Translations under genes and position numbers: made by a program
The notes under the pieces: model-generated
Seen by the model: only the letters and a program-made list of their open reading frames with translations
Told to the model about the DNA's origin: nothing
Databases searched by the model: none
Origin: Echeneis naucrates
Lineage: Eukaryota > Chordata > Actinopteri > Carangiformes > Echeneidae
Length of the DNA: 64,000 nucleotides
Direction of reading: 5' to 3'
NCBI RefSeq assembly: GCF_900963305.1
Contig: NC_042525.1
Span: 7,621,421 to 7,685,420 of the forward strand
In this document: one piece after another, positions 11,400 to 23,641 of the stretch
Layout: each line of letters starts with the position of its first letter
Numbering within the stretch: position 1 is the stretch's first letter

Positions 11400-12848
11400 A
11401 AAGGCGTGGACCTCTAAGCATCCTTATCTATGTTTGGTCAGTGATTTGACTCAGACATTTGTTTAAGGTGGGAATAACATCAGGTTTATAGATTAGGGCA
11501 ATCATTTATTTCTTAAAGAGGCCAATCATCTAAATGTCAATTTTATGCATTAAATGTACTGTATGTTCTTTCTACTAACTCAGAAGGAAAGTGAAATTCA
11601 AATCATAATTCAATATATTTAATAAAAAAACATGTTAGTTTAAAAACAGCCAAAGCCAAAACAGTCAGTCTGAAATACAAAAACTGTTTTCTTTTATGTA
11701 AACTTTTATTGCTGAGCCAAAAGGCAAAGTTAGTATTCTCACCGAAAATACATCTAGAATTTGTAAACAATTATTTAAAATGAGTGGTTGGGAAACAAGA
11801 GTAAACAATGTATGCTTTCAAATCTTTGTTAACCAAATGTTCATGTAAGCCAGTCTTTCTACTGCGCAAGAGAGAAACTGGACGACGTGTCAACACATTT
11901 CCGCTCCATTTCTATGTCCATATATATAATTAACAGTCTGTAAACCATGACACCAAAAAAGGAAAAAAAAATTTTGAATGAGGATTAATTGGCAAAACAT
12001 TACAATAAATGTAGATATCAGATATTTGGTTCAGTTTAACCTTGAATGTAGAAACCACAATATAAAATATAACAATGTGTAGAGTACAAAAGAAATGTGT
12101 AAGATAGTGTAAAAAAAAAAAACAAACAAACAAACAAAACTCCTTTTCTCTCAGGGTGATGTGACTGAAGCAGAACCCTTTCACGACAGAGCAGGAAGTG
12201 TTTTCCCTGTCGCACATCAAAATGAACAGTCTTTTGGTAGTAGCAGCCCAACTGTCAGCAAAACAGCATGTGACAAAAAGTGACAGCAAACTGTCAGCCC
12301 ACATACAGCTCCGTGGAGCCTTATCAGTTTAAGACTAACAACCGCAAGTGAACCTTAAACATCCCCAAGGTGGAATATGAATCACGAAAATTATGCTTAG
12401 TCGGCAAACGCCCTCAATAAATATTAACATTTTTGGATGAAAAGTTAGGCAATGTATATTCATACTGCCTGTGCCTGTTATGTATAGAACTATTTTCAGC
12501 AGCAGAAAGGCTGGGAGAAGGTTAGTCTGGCACTGTCCAATGAGAAAGTAAAACTGACAAGTTGTGAATTTACAGACAAAAAAATAAATAAATAAACCAA
12601 CAAACATGTAAGAGTTTTAGAGGTGCTACACTGAGTTACCTTTGAGCAGAGTATGGTGGCTGTGCGAAGCTAAGCCAATCAGCTGCTGCTTTTAGCTCTG
12701 TATTTTTTGTACCTGCATGAAAATTGTCTCAATCCTCCCATTTTACTCTCTGCAAGAAATTTAATTTGTGAATTTCACACAATGCCCATTCAAATTAAAC
12801 TTTTGGTTATTCAATAAAATAAAGATCATCCATTTATGCAAATTAGGA

Positions 12849-12881
<33 letters not shown>

Positions 12882-13001
12882 CTCCCACATTATAAAATCA
12901 GCCATCCAAAATTAAGATGCCGTTTCTCAAGTAAAAAGTCTCTCATTTAGGCTGTAATATTTCAGTTAATGTGCACAGCTAGTGATCTTTGGAAACATAT
13001 T
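11400..13001. other. Intergenic and probable samd8 3' UTR
   Basis: No coding signature was found. The right part probably holds the samd8 3' UTR; minus-strand AATAAA occurs near 11705, but the true end is not clear. An A-run of about 30 lies at 12850-12879. Confidence 0.4.
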
Positions 13002-15129
13002 CTATCCAACCAGTGCTTTCATGAAGGCAGGTTTTTTGAACGGCCAGTGATACTGGTTGGGGACGGGGCCATTCACATTGCACTCAAAGAAGGAGAACAT
13101 TGGGAACCAGATGCGCGCCCTCCGACTCTGCTGATAGGCACGGGTGTTGGCTAAAGTGTGGTAGTAGAGGAAGAGGCGAGTGGTGATGTAGAAGGCAATG
13201 AATACATCAATAGAGTAATGTTCATGAGCCGCCAGAATGAAGAAAATCCCAAACAGGTTGAGCACCCAAGAAATGGTGTGAATCAGATTCCAGGTTCGTG
13301 GAGTGTCTGCAAATGAAAGAAGCCAATGAACAACAAGTCTGGTTTGGAAATGATCAAAATTAGATCTAAGAACTTTCAAGGGGGCAAACTATGGCTTCAT
13401 GGATTTTACACTTCAATATCAAATGTGTATTATTCCACAACTTAAAGGCAACCTCTGACAGATGCACTATTTTCTCCTGTTTGAGCTGAAATCACAGCGC
13501 CAAGCTGTTTTATTTATCACGAAGTCTCTTTTATCAAATGAAAAGAATACATTTATAAACAATTCTTTAGATTTGTGTCTACAATAAAAATATTGAAACC
13601 TCACAGTAAGAATAATACAGAATAAAGTTGGCTTTATCCCCACATAGACTGTAGAGGCTTGAATTCTTCAGTCAAAGAGAATTTTTTTTTTAAATAAAAT
13701 AATAATAATAATAATAATAATAATAATTACACTCACATTCAGTGACAAAAAAGTTGAGCAGTGTTATGACAACCGTGTGTCCACTGAACATGTAGTCTCC
13801 ACAGGTTTGGACACCAGTCAGAGTCATCCCAAATCCACTCCAGATCGCTAGCGCCCTCTGTATCTTGCCCCAGGTATCACCATAAGTCTGGAGAAAAGAA
13901 ACAAAAAAACTCCAGTTATCTATGAGCTGTTTATCAGTTAGCAAGTCAAGTTATCCCACAGCTTTTAGATAACAGAATGAATAAAATCAGTATCTAATCT
14001 GCACTGAATCTTGTGTGCTTCCCACCTTGCTGGTACACTTCAGGTGCTGCCCTGGCACAGAGAGCGATGTGACGAACATAGTGCAACAACGAAGCAAAAA
14101 CACAGTTCCCATCAACGAGCACAACCGCCTGAGAAGAATCGACCTGAAACAGAAGCAAAAGTTAACCATTGCTTTATTGTTTCTCTATTTATTATTAAAA
14201 AATTTTTGAATTTTATTTTCCCACCACTTTATGCAATACATGCATTGAAACATGAATTGTCCATCGGTGAGGGCATGCGGGACTGTGGACTACCTGTGCT
14301 TGTGAAGCAGGAGGATCAGCAGAAACATGTAACACAGGATGACACCACAAGCCTCAGCCATTGCAAAGGCCCAAGGAATTCTGGGAACACTGTACAGAGT
14401 ACAAACACACATAGCATAGAGATTAGATACGAGTGCAGAAGGATGTAAAGATGAACCATGGAGCAGGAATTTACTGATGATTAATGGTGCATGTCCTGGT
14501 CCATACCTGTCCAGGAATATGTCGGGCAGCGGTGGGTATGTCCTCATGTCTGGGACACGCTCATGTACAATGACCATGACGAAAGATGTGAATCCAAAAA
14601 CAAAAAAGACATATATGGAACTGATCACTGTCTTCCACACCTCTGGGTCCAGTCTACCAGCCAAGTGTTGCCTACACCTCCCATTGGAGTGAGTATAACA
14701 CAGTGCCGTTCCTGAACTGTACTCAGACCTGTTGCCATTTCTCAGCCGCAGCTCAGTCCCTTTACACAAGCGGTCATGTCCGTTATGTGCCCTGTCAGCT
14801 CCATCACAGCTCCATTCAACCCCAGCGGCACCCGGCGAGAGGCCAGAGGGGAGACTCTCTGAAGGCCGAAGACCCAGCTCCTCCAGCTGGGCCTGGCTCT
14901 GTCTCTGGAGCCGGTGGAGGGCTAAGGTCAACCTCTTGATGTCCCCCAACACAGTCAGGCCCAGCGGAGGACCCCGCAGGTCTGCCTCAGTCAGAGCTAG
15001 TAGGCTGGGGCCATCCAGGCGGTGCTGGGTGCACAATAACTGCACATATTCACCAAAACCTTCTTCCTGCAGCCACTGGGCCACCTGCTTGAAGGTCCAG
15101 GAGCTCACACCCTCCTCCGGTGGTGGCAT
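13002..15129 (-). CDS. samd8: Sphingomyelin synthase-related protein 1 (SMSr)
   Basis: An ER multi-pass enzyme that makes ceramide phosphoethanolamine and helps control ER ceramide. Five coding exons, 14507-15129, 14294-14389, 14026-14143, 13737-13887 and 13002-13306, give 430 residues (human 415). Residues 10-74 are a SAM domain ([27 protein letters not shown]). About 100 weakly conserved residues follow, then the six-helix lipid phosphatase-type core from [17 protein letters not shown]. The catalytic residues expected by analogy with sphingomyelin synthases are seen: H316 in GDYMFSGHT, and H359 and D363 in HYSID. The C-terminus ([18 protein letters not shown]) is nearly as in mammals. The ATG at 15129 lies five bases after the acceptor and starts just before the SAM domain. 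A (AAT)n run follows the exon 4 donor. Confidence 0.95.
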
Positions 15130-15134
15130 GCCCA

Positions 15135-17031
15135 CTGCAAACAAAATTTCAGATATCATATTCAGCCAAAGAGACAATCAGGTTGTGATAGTAAATCAAC
15201 AGTCATGATGTTCTGTGCTGAGTGATCATCATCACCCAACCCCCCCCAAGAGCATTAAATCCACTGATCTTACTATTCATTTTGCAACCTATAATCACAG
15301 ATACAGGACCTGTGGATAAGGGAGCTACTCGTGTGATCTGCATGGTGGTTACCTGCCCTCTTGTCTGTAAATTCATCAGTATAGTGCACCATTACCAACA
15401 CTCTCATTGTTTGATGATTTTCATTACTGACTGGGCTGCCTGTGATTTTTTGGTTTTTAAACAATAAGATGAAAAAGATGCCTATTCCAGTTACCCAAAA
15501 GTAAAAGTATCATATTCAACTCACCGTCCTAAAGCCCCCACACCTGCAGTATGAGATCTTAAAGCCTTTGTTGGTGAATCAATGAGCGATGAGTCAATTA
15601 TTAGGTAAACCTTTTAAAATCAGTTTCTGAATCCATTAACAGAGGTTGTGGCTCCAGAGGAAGGATGAGAGGTCCACCCATCATATGTTGAAGAGTCTTT
15701 GAAGCAAGATACTGGGCGTCAAATTGCCTTTGACGCTGCTGTGAATGTTGCACAATAACTATACAGGAGTCAGTGCTGATGGTAATCTGCTGTGAGCAAG
15801 CTACTTTGTGCAATTACATCATCTGTGTTTAGTTCAGTGACTGAGCTGTGGCTTACACCACAGTATACCTATGTACTGTCAACCTATCAGGCCTATTTCC
15901 ATCAAAAACAGGAATTCAACTACCCTCCCTACTCCCTAGGTTTCATTTCAAACTAATATATAAACTTAAATTAACTAAAATTCAATTGAAAAGAGCATCA
16001 CTTACCATTCAGGGTTTACACAAAGCCGTCAGAAAAGTTCCTCTCCGGCATGCAGGCTGTGTGCTGGTAAACCACTCTCATTTGCTTTGCCTTCTTTTTC
16101 TCATTTTTGTCCTTTGACCTTCTGATAAACTCAGTTCAATGTTGCTTGCCCTGCGATGTGCAAGGTTCAGCTGACATAACTGTATTGCTGGGAACTGTGT
16201 GAGCTACATAGAGGAACCCAAATGCTGACTGGACACCAGATACAGACCGAAAATGACCAAAGTCAGCAGCTTTCAGCTATCAGTAACACATGAGACATAG
16301 ATAGGCTCATACAGTTAGGCAACTTCAAGGTATGTAGAAATATTTAGAGAGCCAATATTTATTGTGAAAAGTTAAAATCACAGGACAAAACGTCAGATTA
16401 GGCTCTTCTGTGTTTACATTAGTTTGATATCTACTTTTATTATTATATTTAAATTGATTACTGAGTAAGATATCAAATGATTGGATCAGTTTTATCATAA
16501 TCCTCCTCTAAGTCCTCTAGAGGTACAAATTGCTGAAGATGTCACTTAGAACCAGGAAGCTGTAACTTTTCTCAACAATTTCTGATTGCTAGAACAAGCA
16601 ATTAATCTTTAAATAAATACATACAATAAGAATAAGAACCAGCCTCTAGATTTTACTCATTTTACTGGCAGCTTATCTCGCCTGAGGCGTTACTTGGGGA
16701 TTGTTAAGTACCATGTCAGCCTGTTTATCTGGCTTACAGTGAGTCACAGGGAGCAGTGACACACAGCTGGGAGCTGGGAGGGAGAAAGCCCTTCAGTGTC
16801 ACACACAGTCTGACAAAGGCCTCATAGTCTGTTTCCCCACAATGAGCCGTCACACTAGCACATTTTCAGCATGAGATCAACCCATTAAATCTTATTTCGG
16901 TTCAGGTTTCTGACATTATCTCCTTAACAACAAAAGTAAAAGGCTGCAGGTTGAGTGAAGGAGAAAAAAGTTGACTTGACAGGAATAAGTTCCCTTAAAG
17001 GAGGCTAACAAAGTGCAGTTTGTGTCTCTTA
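15135..17031. other. samd8: samd8 first intron
   Basis: About 1.9 kb between the proposed untranslated first exon and the SAM exon. I see no exon, RNA gene or named repeat in it. Confidence 0.4.
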
Positions 17032-17110
17032 CCAGCAGCCCAGGGTCACTGTGCTGTCAGAGGGTCTGATGAAGTGCTTGTTGATGTCTCAGCTCACTGC
17101 AGGAGTTGTT
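17032..17110 (-). other. samd8: Probable untranslated first exon of samd8
   Basis: Minus-strand GCTGCTG followed by the strong donor GTAAGAG at 17032/17031, upstream of the SAM exon. It would place the samd8 promoter about 450 bp from the start of the divergent dusp13a-like gene. The upstream end is not visible. Confidence 0.4.
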
Positions 17111-17567
17111 GGCTAACATGCCTGTGACAACCAGGCAACATCAAGAAGGAAGAGATAATAATAAACAACAGCAGGAGAGAGGAGCCCTGGCCTCATGCAG
17201 CCATGCCACTTTAAACACACTGACATCTGCTGGCCACATTCAGGAAAACAAAATCAGGATCTGTTTCCAGGCCCTGTTTGTCCGGGCTATTTGAAAAAGT
17301 CCAAAGAAAGATTGCATGTGCTGCTTGGTTTAAAATTGAAGGAAAAAAGCTCTGCAACCAGTGACTTTAAATGTTAAATAAATGTGAGACTGCCGGCACA
17401 TTTCCATGAGTGAGTGTCTGACTGGAGAACCAGTGCCAAACCTCACCACCTGTCCTCCTCCACAGTTACAGGACAAGTGGATCCTGCCGCTGACACAGAC
17501 CCAAAGCAGAGGCATCAGTCGGCAGCAGGGTTTCATTTCAGAGGCAGAACAGTCTTTAAACTGAATA

Positions 17568-18376
17568 ATGTCTGACAGCCGGGCGCTCTCGGGTGCTGTT
17601 TCTGGCCTGAAATGTGACACTGAAAACTCAGACACAAAAGAGGAAGAAAAGCACAAACCTGGGACTGAGGATTCACAGAAGAAGATGTGGGAGATTTCAT
17701 CTCTGCAGGAAGTAGAGGAGCTCTTGTATTCAGCTCCACGCTCTTGTCGTCATGGGGATGAGGTGTGGCCACATTTGTATCTGGGAGACATGTGAGCATC
17801 CTCTAACATCATATATAAAGTGTGTATCTGGATTTGTTAATATTATTAAATGATTAGTGTAATGTGCGTGTCAGGTTTATGTCTCATGACAGGTTTGGGC
17901 TGTGGCAGCTGGGCATCACTCATGTGCTGAATGCCTCACATGGGAAGCTGTGCTGTAAGGGCAGTGATGATTTCTACGGAACAACGGTGACATACTACGG
18001 CGTCCCGGCAAACGATCTCCCAACGTTCGACCTTTCACCTTTTTTCTACCCGGCAGCTGAGTTCATTCACCAGGCCTTGACGTCAGGAGGTACTGCACGC
18101 AGCCGTGCAGAAGTTGCTTTGCATGAAACAGGGAGCATTATCTGTCCCTGTCCTTTATGATTCACAGGAAAGGTGTTTGTGCACTGTGCCGTAGGTGTGA
18201 GTCGCTCTGCTGCGTTGGTCCTCGCCTATCTTATGATTCACCATCACCTCACCCTTCTGTCTTCTATACGCTGTGTGCAGGAGAAACGCTGGATTTTCCC
18301 AAACAGGGGTTTTCTGCGACAGCTTATGGCCCTGGACCAACAGCTGCAGGACTCAGGGTACAATGAGCTGCAGTGA
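17568..18376 (+). CDS. dusp13a: Atypical dual-specificity phosphatase, DUSP13A type
   Basis: First of five tandem phosphatase genes. Exons 17568-17791, 17875-18089 and 18168-18376 give 215 residues, with introns in phases 2 and 1 as in all five paralogues. The signature [10 protein letters not shown] supplies Cys153 and Arg159. The general acid Asp is in PANDLPTFD, and substrate-loop residues follow [29 protein letters not shown] and the DFYG string resemble human DUSP13A (MDSP), a muscle phosphatase. The N-terminus (about 40 residues, acidic and Lys-rich) is poorly conserved. A poly(A) signal lies 26 bp after the stop. The gene is divergent from samd8. The start is the only ATG giving the family-length N-terminus; orthology to DUSP13A is inferred from sequence and position. 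Confidence 0.88.
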
Positions 18377-18401
18377 AGTGAAGTTGGGAACAACCCGACA
18401 T

Positions 18402-18407
18402 AATAAA
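18402..18407 (+). terminator. Poly(A) signal of dusp13a-like gene
   Basis: AATAAA 26 bp after the stop codon, implying a very short 3' UTR. Confidence 0.6.
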
Positions 18408-18794
18408 TCTGTTTGCTGAATTCAATGTCCTCATTTACAGCATCTCTGTTTGTGCCACTCATTGTATGTATGCACTCAATACCAGGCCTCCGCTCTTTTG
18501 TCCTCTTCTGGTGTGACCTCTTAGCCACAGGGAAAGTCCCTGTCTCTCTCTACCCTGGAGCTCTGCCATAACTGAACAGGCCAGTCAATGCAACAGTAAC
18601 ATTAAATAACTCCACATCCAGTCAGACAGTACACACTGAACATGGACAGCTAATTTTGGAGGCAAGCGGCATTCAAAACATCCACCTGTTCATGTCTCTC
18701 ACTGAGCTGCAGACTCCGGTGGTGGTGGAGGTGGCGGCGGTGGCAGTGAGGGGACAGTGGACACAGACTGTGTTGGAGTCTTGGTGCAGTGAGA

Positions 18795-19604
18795 ATGTCA
18801 GGGAGCAACCAGCTACAGGACGTGGTGCTTATTAAAGAACTGGAGCTCATTTTGGACTCGTGCACGCTGGAGCTCACACCAGTGGATGAAGTTTGGCCAA
18901 ACCTATACATAGGAAATGTGTGAGTGTCTCATGTTTTTTTTTTTTTTTCATTGCAAAACAACAGACAGGTTTATGCAAGAGAGGCATTGATTGGACTTGA
19001 TAGTGTTTTTACCTGCAGCCGTTTCACCCATTTTCCTTTTTCTCTCTGAGTGGCTCCTTTCTGTGTGTTTTCCAGCGCTATAGCTCAGAGTAAAAAGACG
19101 TTACATAAGCTTGGCATCACTCATGTCATGAATGTGGCGCACTCCAAGCAGGGCAGCATTGGTAATCAGAGCTTCTATGGGAACACCTGTGTTTACTTTG
19201 GCATCCCAGCAGAGGATTCAGATCACTTTGACCTCAGTCAGTACTTCAGGCCTGCAGCAGACTTCATCCATAAGGCCCTGAAAAGTAAAGATGGTAAAGT
19301 ATATGATTGCAGCAACCATTGTCCCGTTAACACTGTGTGTATTTTGGCTTTAGCCGATTGATTTCATCATCTGCATCTGTTCTGCTCTACAGGGAAAGTG
19401 CTGGTGCACTGCATCATGGGTGTGAGCCGCTCAGCCACTCTGACCCTGGTGTACCTGATGTTGAGACAGCATCTCTCTTTAAGAGATGCACTGAGACATG
19501 TCATCCAAAAACGAGCCATTTACCCCAACAGGCACTTCCTCAGCCTCCTCCTCAAGCTTGATGAACAGTTGACACTCAAAAGAAGGTTGTGCCCTCTTCT
19601 CTGA
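18795..19604 (+). CDS. Second DUSP13A-like atypical dual-specificity phosphatase
   Basis: Exons 18795-18919, 19076-19293 and 19393-19604 encode 184 residues with introns in phases 2 and 1. The catalytic motif is HCIMGVSRSA (Cys121, Arg127) and the general acid Asp lies in PAEDSDHFD. The conserved strings [23 protein letters not shown] and SFYGN place it nearer DUSP13A than DUSP13B. The N-terminus is short (about 30 residues). The C-terminal helix reads YPNRHFLSLLLKLDEQL. It starts only about 420 bp after the previous gene, so the promoter must be compact. An ATTAAA at 20105-20110 could be its poly(A) signal, leaving a 500-bp 3' UTR. All active-site residues are present, so it should be enzymatically competent. 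I give no symbol because fish naming of these copies is uncertain. Confidence 0.85.
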
Positions 19605-21078
19605 CATCTGTTGTTCTAATTTCTCTTAGCTTCTTCACGACATTAGCCATCACTCACCCCAGAACCTCTCTCCCCACACTCCATAAGAATCGGAGGTTTA
19701 TAGGTTTGTAAATAATAATTTGCCATCACAGTGTGTGTGGTGTTCTTCCTATAATTAGGTTGCTGGGTGGATTCTAAATGACCCCGTTCAGCCCTGTGAT
19801 CCAATGGTTGGCTGGATTGGCTATTCCCTTCCTGCACCCCTAAAAGGACAAATGGAATGAGCAATGAAAGACTGTATGAGGCATTTAGAGGTCTGGTGGC
19901 GACATTTAAATTCCACATATCTATTTTTTATGATTGTCTCCTTTTCCTACAGTCTGGGTGCAGCAGCAAAGGTCGAATGTTGGTGTTAACTGTAAATACA
20001 GTGTCACACTTCTCAGAGTGTTTTTCATAATAAGACTATGTTCAAATGTTACTGTCACTGTTGTCGGCTTTGTAAATACAGCTTGATGATTGTTGTGACT
20101 GTCCATTAAAGACATTTTATGATAGTTCAGTCAAATATTGCGGTTTATGAGATCAAATGAATGGTACAGCTATGCACATTGCACTTTTTAACAAAAGTTT
20201 GATCTGTTTGCATCAGAACTTGCTGAACCCTGTCCATTTAATACAACTTTATTTATTTTCAGATAATGTTTGACTAATTAAACTGCAATGGAGATTTTTT
20301 TTACAAATGAACTGCACTTCAAGACATACTAACCAAATATCACTGTACATGTTCATGCTATTAGCTTTTAGTGCAATCCATTTTGCGGCAGTTGTGATTT
20401 GGGATCTGTATTTTCAATGTCATTAAATCAAATACCTGACATTTCTTATTTGATTTATTTTGATTTCAAATAACAACCACAGCTACAGTTAAATTATTGC
20501 TGGTGAACGTAGCCTTGACTATATTCCTGAAATGAGCAGAGCAACAGATTGACTCACATATGGTACAGTTGTCTGTTACGTAACAGTCTGTTGTCATCAT
20601 GGAAACTCAGTGAGCTGTCAAAGTTGGTGTGATGAAGAATCCGCATGGTTGTCAATAGGAATAAGACTTCAGGCCTGCATTCAGAATGGACTGAATATGC
20701 TTTAATGTGCCTGAATGCAGTCTGTGGAGTATGTTTGTCACTAATGAGTGTATGATTTCAGAGTTATAAAAGGCAACAAGCTTCATTTGCTTGCGGCTGC
20801 GAGTGTGCACAGAGAAATAGGAGTGACTGCAGCAGAAGAGGTTTGTACAGCCTTTAGTGGGGTAAGTTTATATGATCAAAAGCAGGTTAGTTTGGGGAGC
20901 TGTTGGTCTGTCACCTCTGGCTTTACAACTGAAAATAATTTTTAGTTTTATGGGAATCAGTATTCGTTTGTTTTGGTTTTCTTTTTCAACATACAGAACT
21001 TTTGTCATGAGTAACCAAGGCTGAGAAAACCTCCTTACAGTAGGTGTGAATGTGTGTGTGTGTCTGTGTCATTACAGC
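19605..21078. other. Spacer with 3' UTR and promoter of the dusp13b-like pair
   Basis: No ORF of interest. The left part is probably 3' UTR of the preceding gene. A strong donor (GGG followed by GTAAGT at 20862) may end an untranslated first exon, spliced to the acceptor at 21077 just before the next ATG. The upstream boundary is not visible. Confidence 0.35.
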
Positions 21079-21843
21079 ATGTCTCTTAGGGATCCACCTT
21101 ACGAACCACCTTCTGTCTCAGAGCTGCAGGAGTTCCTGCTAGCAGACAGAAAGCCTACTGGACATGTCAACCAAGTCTGGCCAAACCTGTACATAGGAAA
21201 TGAGTACGTTCAACCACATAATGTGGACACAGATGTTGTGCATCTATATGAACATTGTTCATTTGTGTAGAAGTGAAAGTTTAATTGTGTTTCAGGGTAG
21301 CAGCTCGTGACAAGGGCTCTCTCCACAGTCTGGGCATTACTCACATTGTAAATGCTGCTCAAGGACGTCAACGTGTCAACACCGGCCCACGTTTCTACAG
21401 AGACATGACATTGGATTATTATGGGGTGGAGGCTGATGATGCGATAGACTTCATCCTTAGTCCTTTCTTCTACCCAACTGCACGATATATAAGAGCTGCA
21501 CTGGCTATGGGAGGCAAGTCAGTCGCACTTACAGTTATCTGAGTCTTATTTAGACCAGTGCATCCCCGTCATTAGCTTTGACCACAGGAAGGATATAAAA
21601 AAATTATGGCATTTGTCCCCAGGGCGCGTGTTTGTGCACTGTCTGATGGGTGTGAGCCGCTCTGCAACCTTAGTGCTGGCTTTTCTCATGATAGCTGAAG
21701 GCCTGACTCTGAAGGAGGCAGTTGCTGCTGTCAGGTCACACAGAGATATCTGCCCCAACTCGGGCTTCCTGCAGCAGCTTCGCAGCCTCGACAAGGGCCT
21801 GGAGAGGGACAGGAGGAGGCGACGACAGGCCCAAAACCTGTAA
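21079..21843 (+). CDS. dusp13b: Atypical dual-specificity phosphatase, DUSP13B type
   Basis: Exons 21079-21203, 21296-21513 and 21623-21843 give 187 residues. The catalytic motif is HCLMGVSRSA (Cys121, Arg127), with the general acid Asp in [50 protein letters not shown] and CPNSGFLQQL match DUSP13B (TMDP), a testis and muscle phosphatase in mammals. The ATG lies two bases after a splice acceptor, so an upstream untranslated exon is likely. Intron 2 must use a GC donor (G followed by GCAAGT at 21514), the only choice that keeps frame and the GGRVFVHC junction. There is no AATAAA between its stop and the next gene, which opens about 50 bp downstream. Confidence 0.88.
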
Positions 21844-21891
21844 AGAGACTTAGAGACTCAAAGTCAGAGACATCAACATAAACACACACAT

Positions 21892-23297
21892 ATGCACACG
21901 GACACACACATGCATCTTTATTGCTACAGAGGCCAGTTAACCCAGGAAGAGGACACACCAACTCTGACAGAGCTGAGAGAAATTCTCTGGACAAACAGGA
22001 AGCCAGTGGCACCTGTCAATCAAGTCTGGCCGAACCTATACATTGGAGACGAGCAAGTAGTAAAATCACATCCAGCTGCTTGTAATGTACTAAAAAACCA
22101 TCACAAGAGCTAACACTGTGTGCGGTGTGTGTCTGCAGGTCTGTGGCACGAGATAAAACCACACTCTCCTCTCTGGGGGTAACTCACATAGTGAATGCTG
22201 CAGCAGGTCGACGCAGGATCAACATAGGACAGCAGTTTTACAGGGACCTCGATGTGGAACACCTGAGTGTGGAAGCTGCAGACCATCCAGAGTTTAACAT
22301 CCAGCCTTTCTTCAGACCAGCAACTCAGTTCATAGATACTGCGCTTAAGAAAAACGGTCAGTTCATTGTATAAAGAGCAACATTAACTTATATATGGAAG
22401 GGAGTCAAAACTGCATGAACACCTCTAAAATAGTCAGATACACTGAAACAAGGTTAATACGTGTTCTTTTTCCGCTTTGGCTAACTTATTTAAACATGAA
22501 AGAGAATTACAAAGAAGCTCACACAGTTAATGTTTTTTCCCGTCATGTTGAGCACGGCAGATAGCTGAGTTCAGCTCCTCCGATTCTGTTTTTCTCTTCC
22601 TTCATCTTTATTCTAAAGACAAATCCTAGTCATTATTTTCTATCCCTTCAGTTCTCCCATGAAAATTCCTTTTTTCAACATTTATTTAAACCTGATTTTC
22701 TGTCATGTTTCTTTTAATCATGTAAATAAATGGTGAATGGTCGCAATGCATGTGTTGCTAAAATGGCTTTAAGGGATTTTCATTTAACAAATCAGCATAA
22801 ACAGTTGCATTAGCCCACACAATGAACACTGCTATGCCTCCATATCTGTCAGTGTTTGGCTTATTCAGCCGATCTGACTACAGCCAATTACAGCATTCTA
22901 GAGATTCACAGAAATGTGTGTCAGTATCAGTACCTTAAAATGGTGCTTTAAAAACTTTCTGAGGATTTTTTGACCTCTTCATTTGTGGGCTAGTTAAGAA
23001 GACACTAATGTGATATATTGCAATCAATTAGTAATTTTTTTAATTGAATCTTACAAAAAATAATTAATGCTTGTTCCAGGAAAGGTGTTTGTCCATTGTG
23101 CCATGGGTGTCAGTCGCTCTGGAGTTCTGGTCTTGGCGTACCTGATGATCTGCCAGAGGCTGTCATTAGTGGAGGCCATTACTGCTGTGCGACTGAACCG
23201 AGACATTGGGCCGAACTCTGGATTTCTGGAGCAGCTGAGGCAGCTGGAGCTGAGCCTCAGACGGATCACAGACAAGGACCACGCTGTCATGTCCTGA
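21892..23297 (+). CDS. Second DUSP13B-like atypical dual-specificity phosphatase
   Basis: Exons 21892-22052, 22139-22356 and 23080-23297 give up to 198 residues with the shared phases 2 and 1. The catalytic motif is [10 protein letters not shown] (Cys133, Arg139 with this start) and the general acid Asp lies in EAADHPEF. The rest ([47 protein letters not shown]) follows DUSP13B. The first intron needs a GC donor (GA followed by GCAAGT at 22053). The start is uncertain: the ATG at 21892 gives an odd [14 protein letters not shown] leader, and TTGCTACAG at 21921-21929 looks like a splice acceptor, so the true N-terminus may come from an upstream exon. Intron 2 is about 720 bp, far longer than in the paralogue. 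A poly(A) signal follows at 23423. Confidence 0.82.
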
Positions 23298-23422
23298 TAA
23301 CGAACACTGTTTTATTGGCATCCACATTTTAACTCTGACAAGTACAGCAGAAATGCCATCTGTTTGTCATGGCTCAAACTTGGTTTCAGTTTAGCAGCTG
23401 CTCTCGTGCCTCAGAAACAATC

Positions 23423-23428
23423 AATAAA
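23423..23428 (+). terminator. Poly(A) signal after the dusp13b-like pair
   Basis: AATAAA about 125 bp after the stop of the second dusp13b-like gene; it is the first such signal downstream of either member. Confidence 0.55.
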
Positions 23429-23624
23429 TATAACAAATGAATGCTCAAGTTTTATCTCCCTGGAAATAACTGCAGTGACAAATGCTAGCCGCTCCCCACA
23501 TTGGTGACATTACTATGATGACTATATGCAAAATCTTTCACCTTGTAGTACTCGGATCATATTTGAAGGCCTGAGAGAAAATATTAGTGTGTGTGTCACG
23601 TTGTTGAGATCAGGTGTTGTGGTC

Positions 23625-23641
23625 CAGCTGACTAAAAATAT
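23625..23641 (+). promoter_or_regulatory. E-box plus MEF2-like element upstream of dusp29
   Basis: CAGCTG (23625-23630) is followed by CTAAAAATAT (23632-23641), which matches the MEF2 consensus at nine of ten positions. A second CAGCTG is at 23712-23717. They lie upstream of the probable dusp29 first exon, which ends at 23819. This pairing is typical of muscle promoters and fits the known muscle expression of DUSP29. It is inferred from motifs only. Confidence 0.4.

Noticed and set aside
14011-14448. 145-codon plus-strand frame
   Set aside because: Shadow of samd8 exons on the opposite strand.
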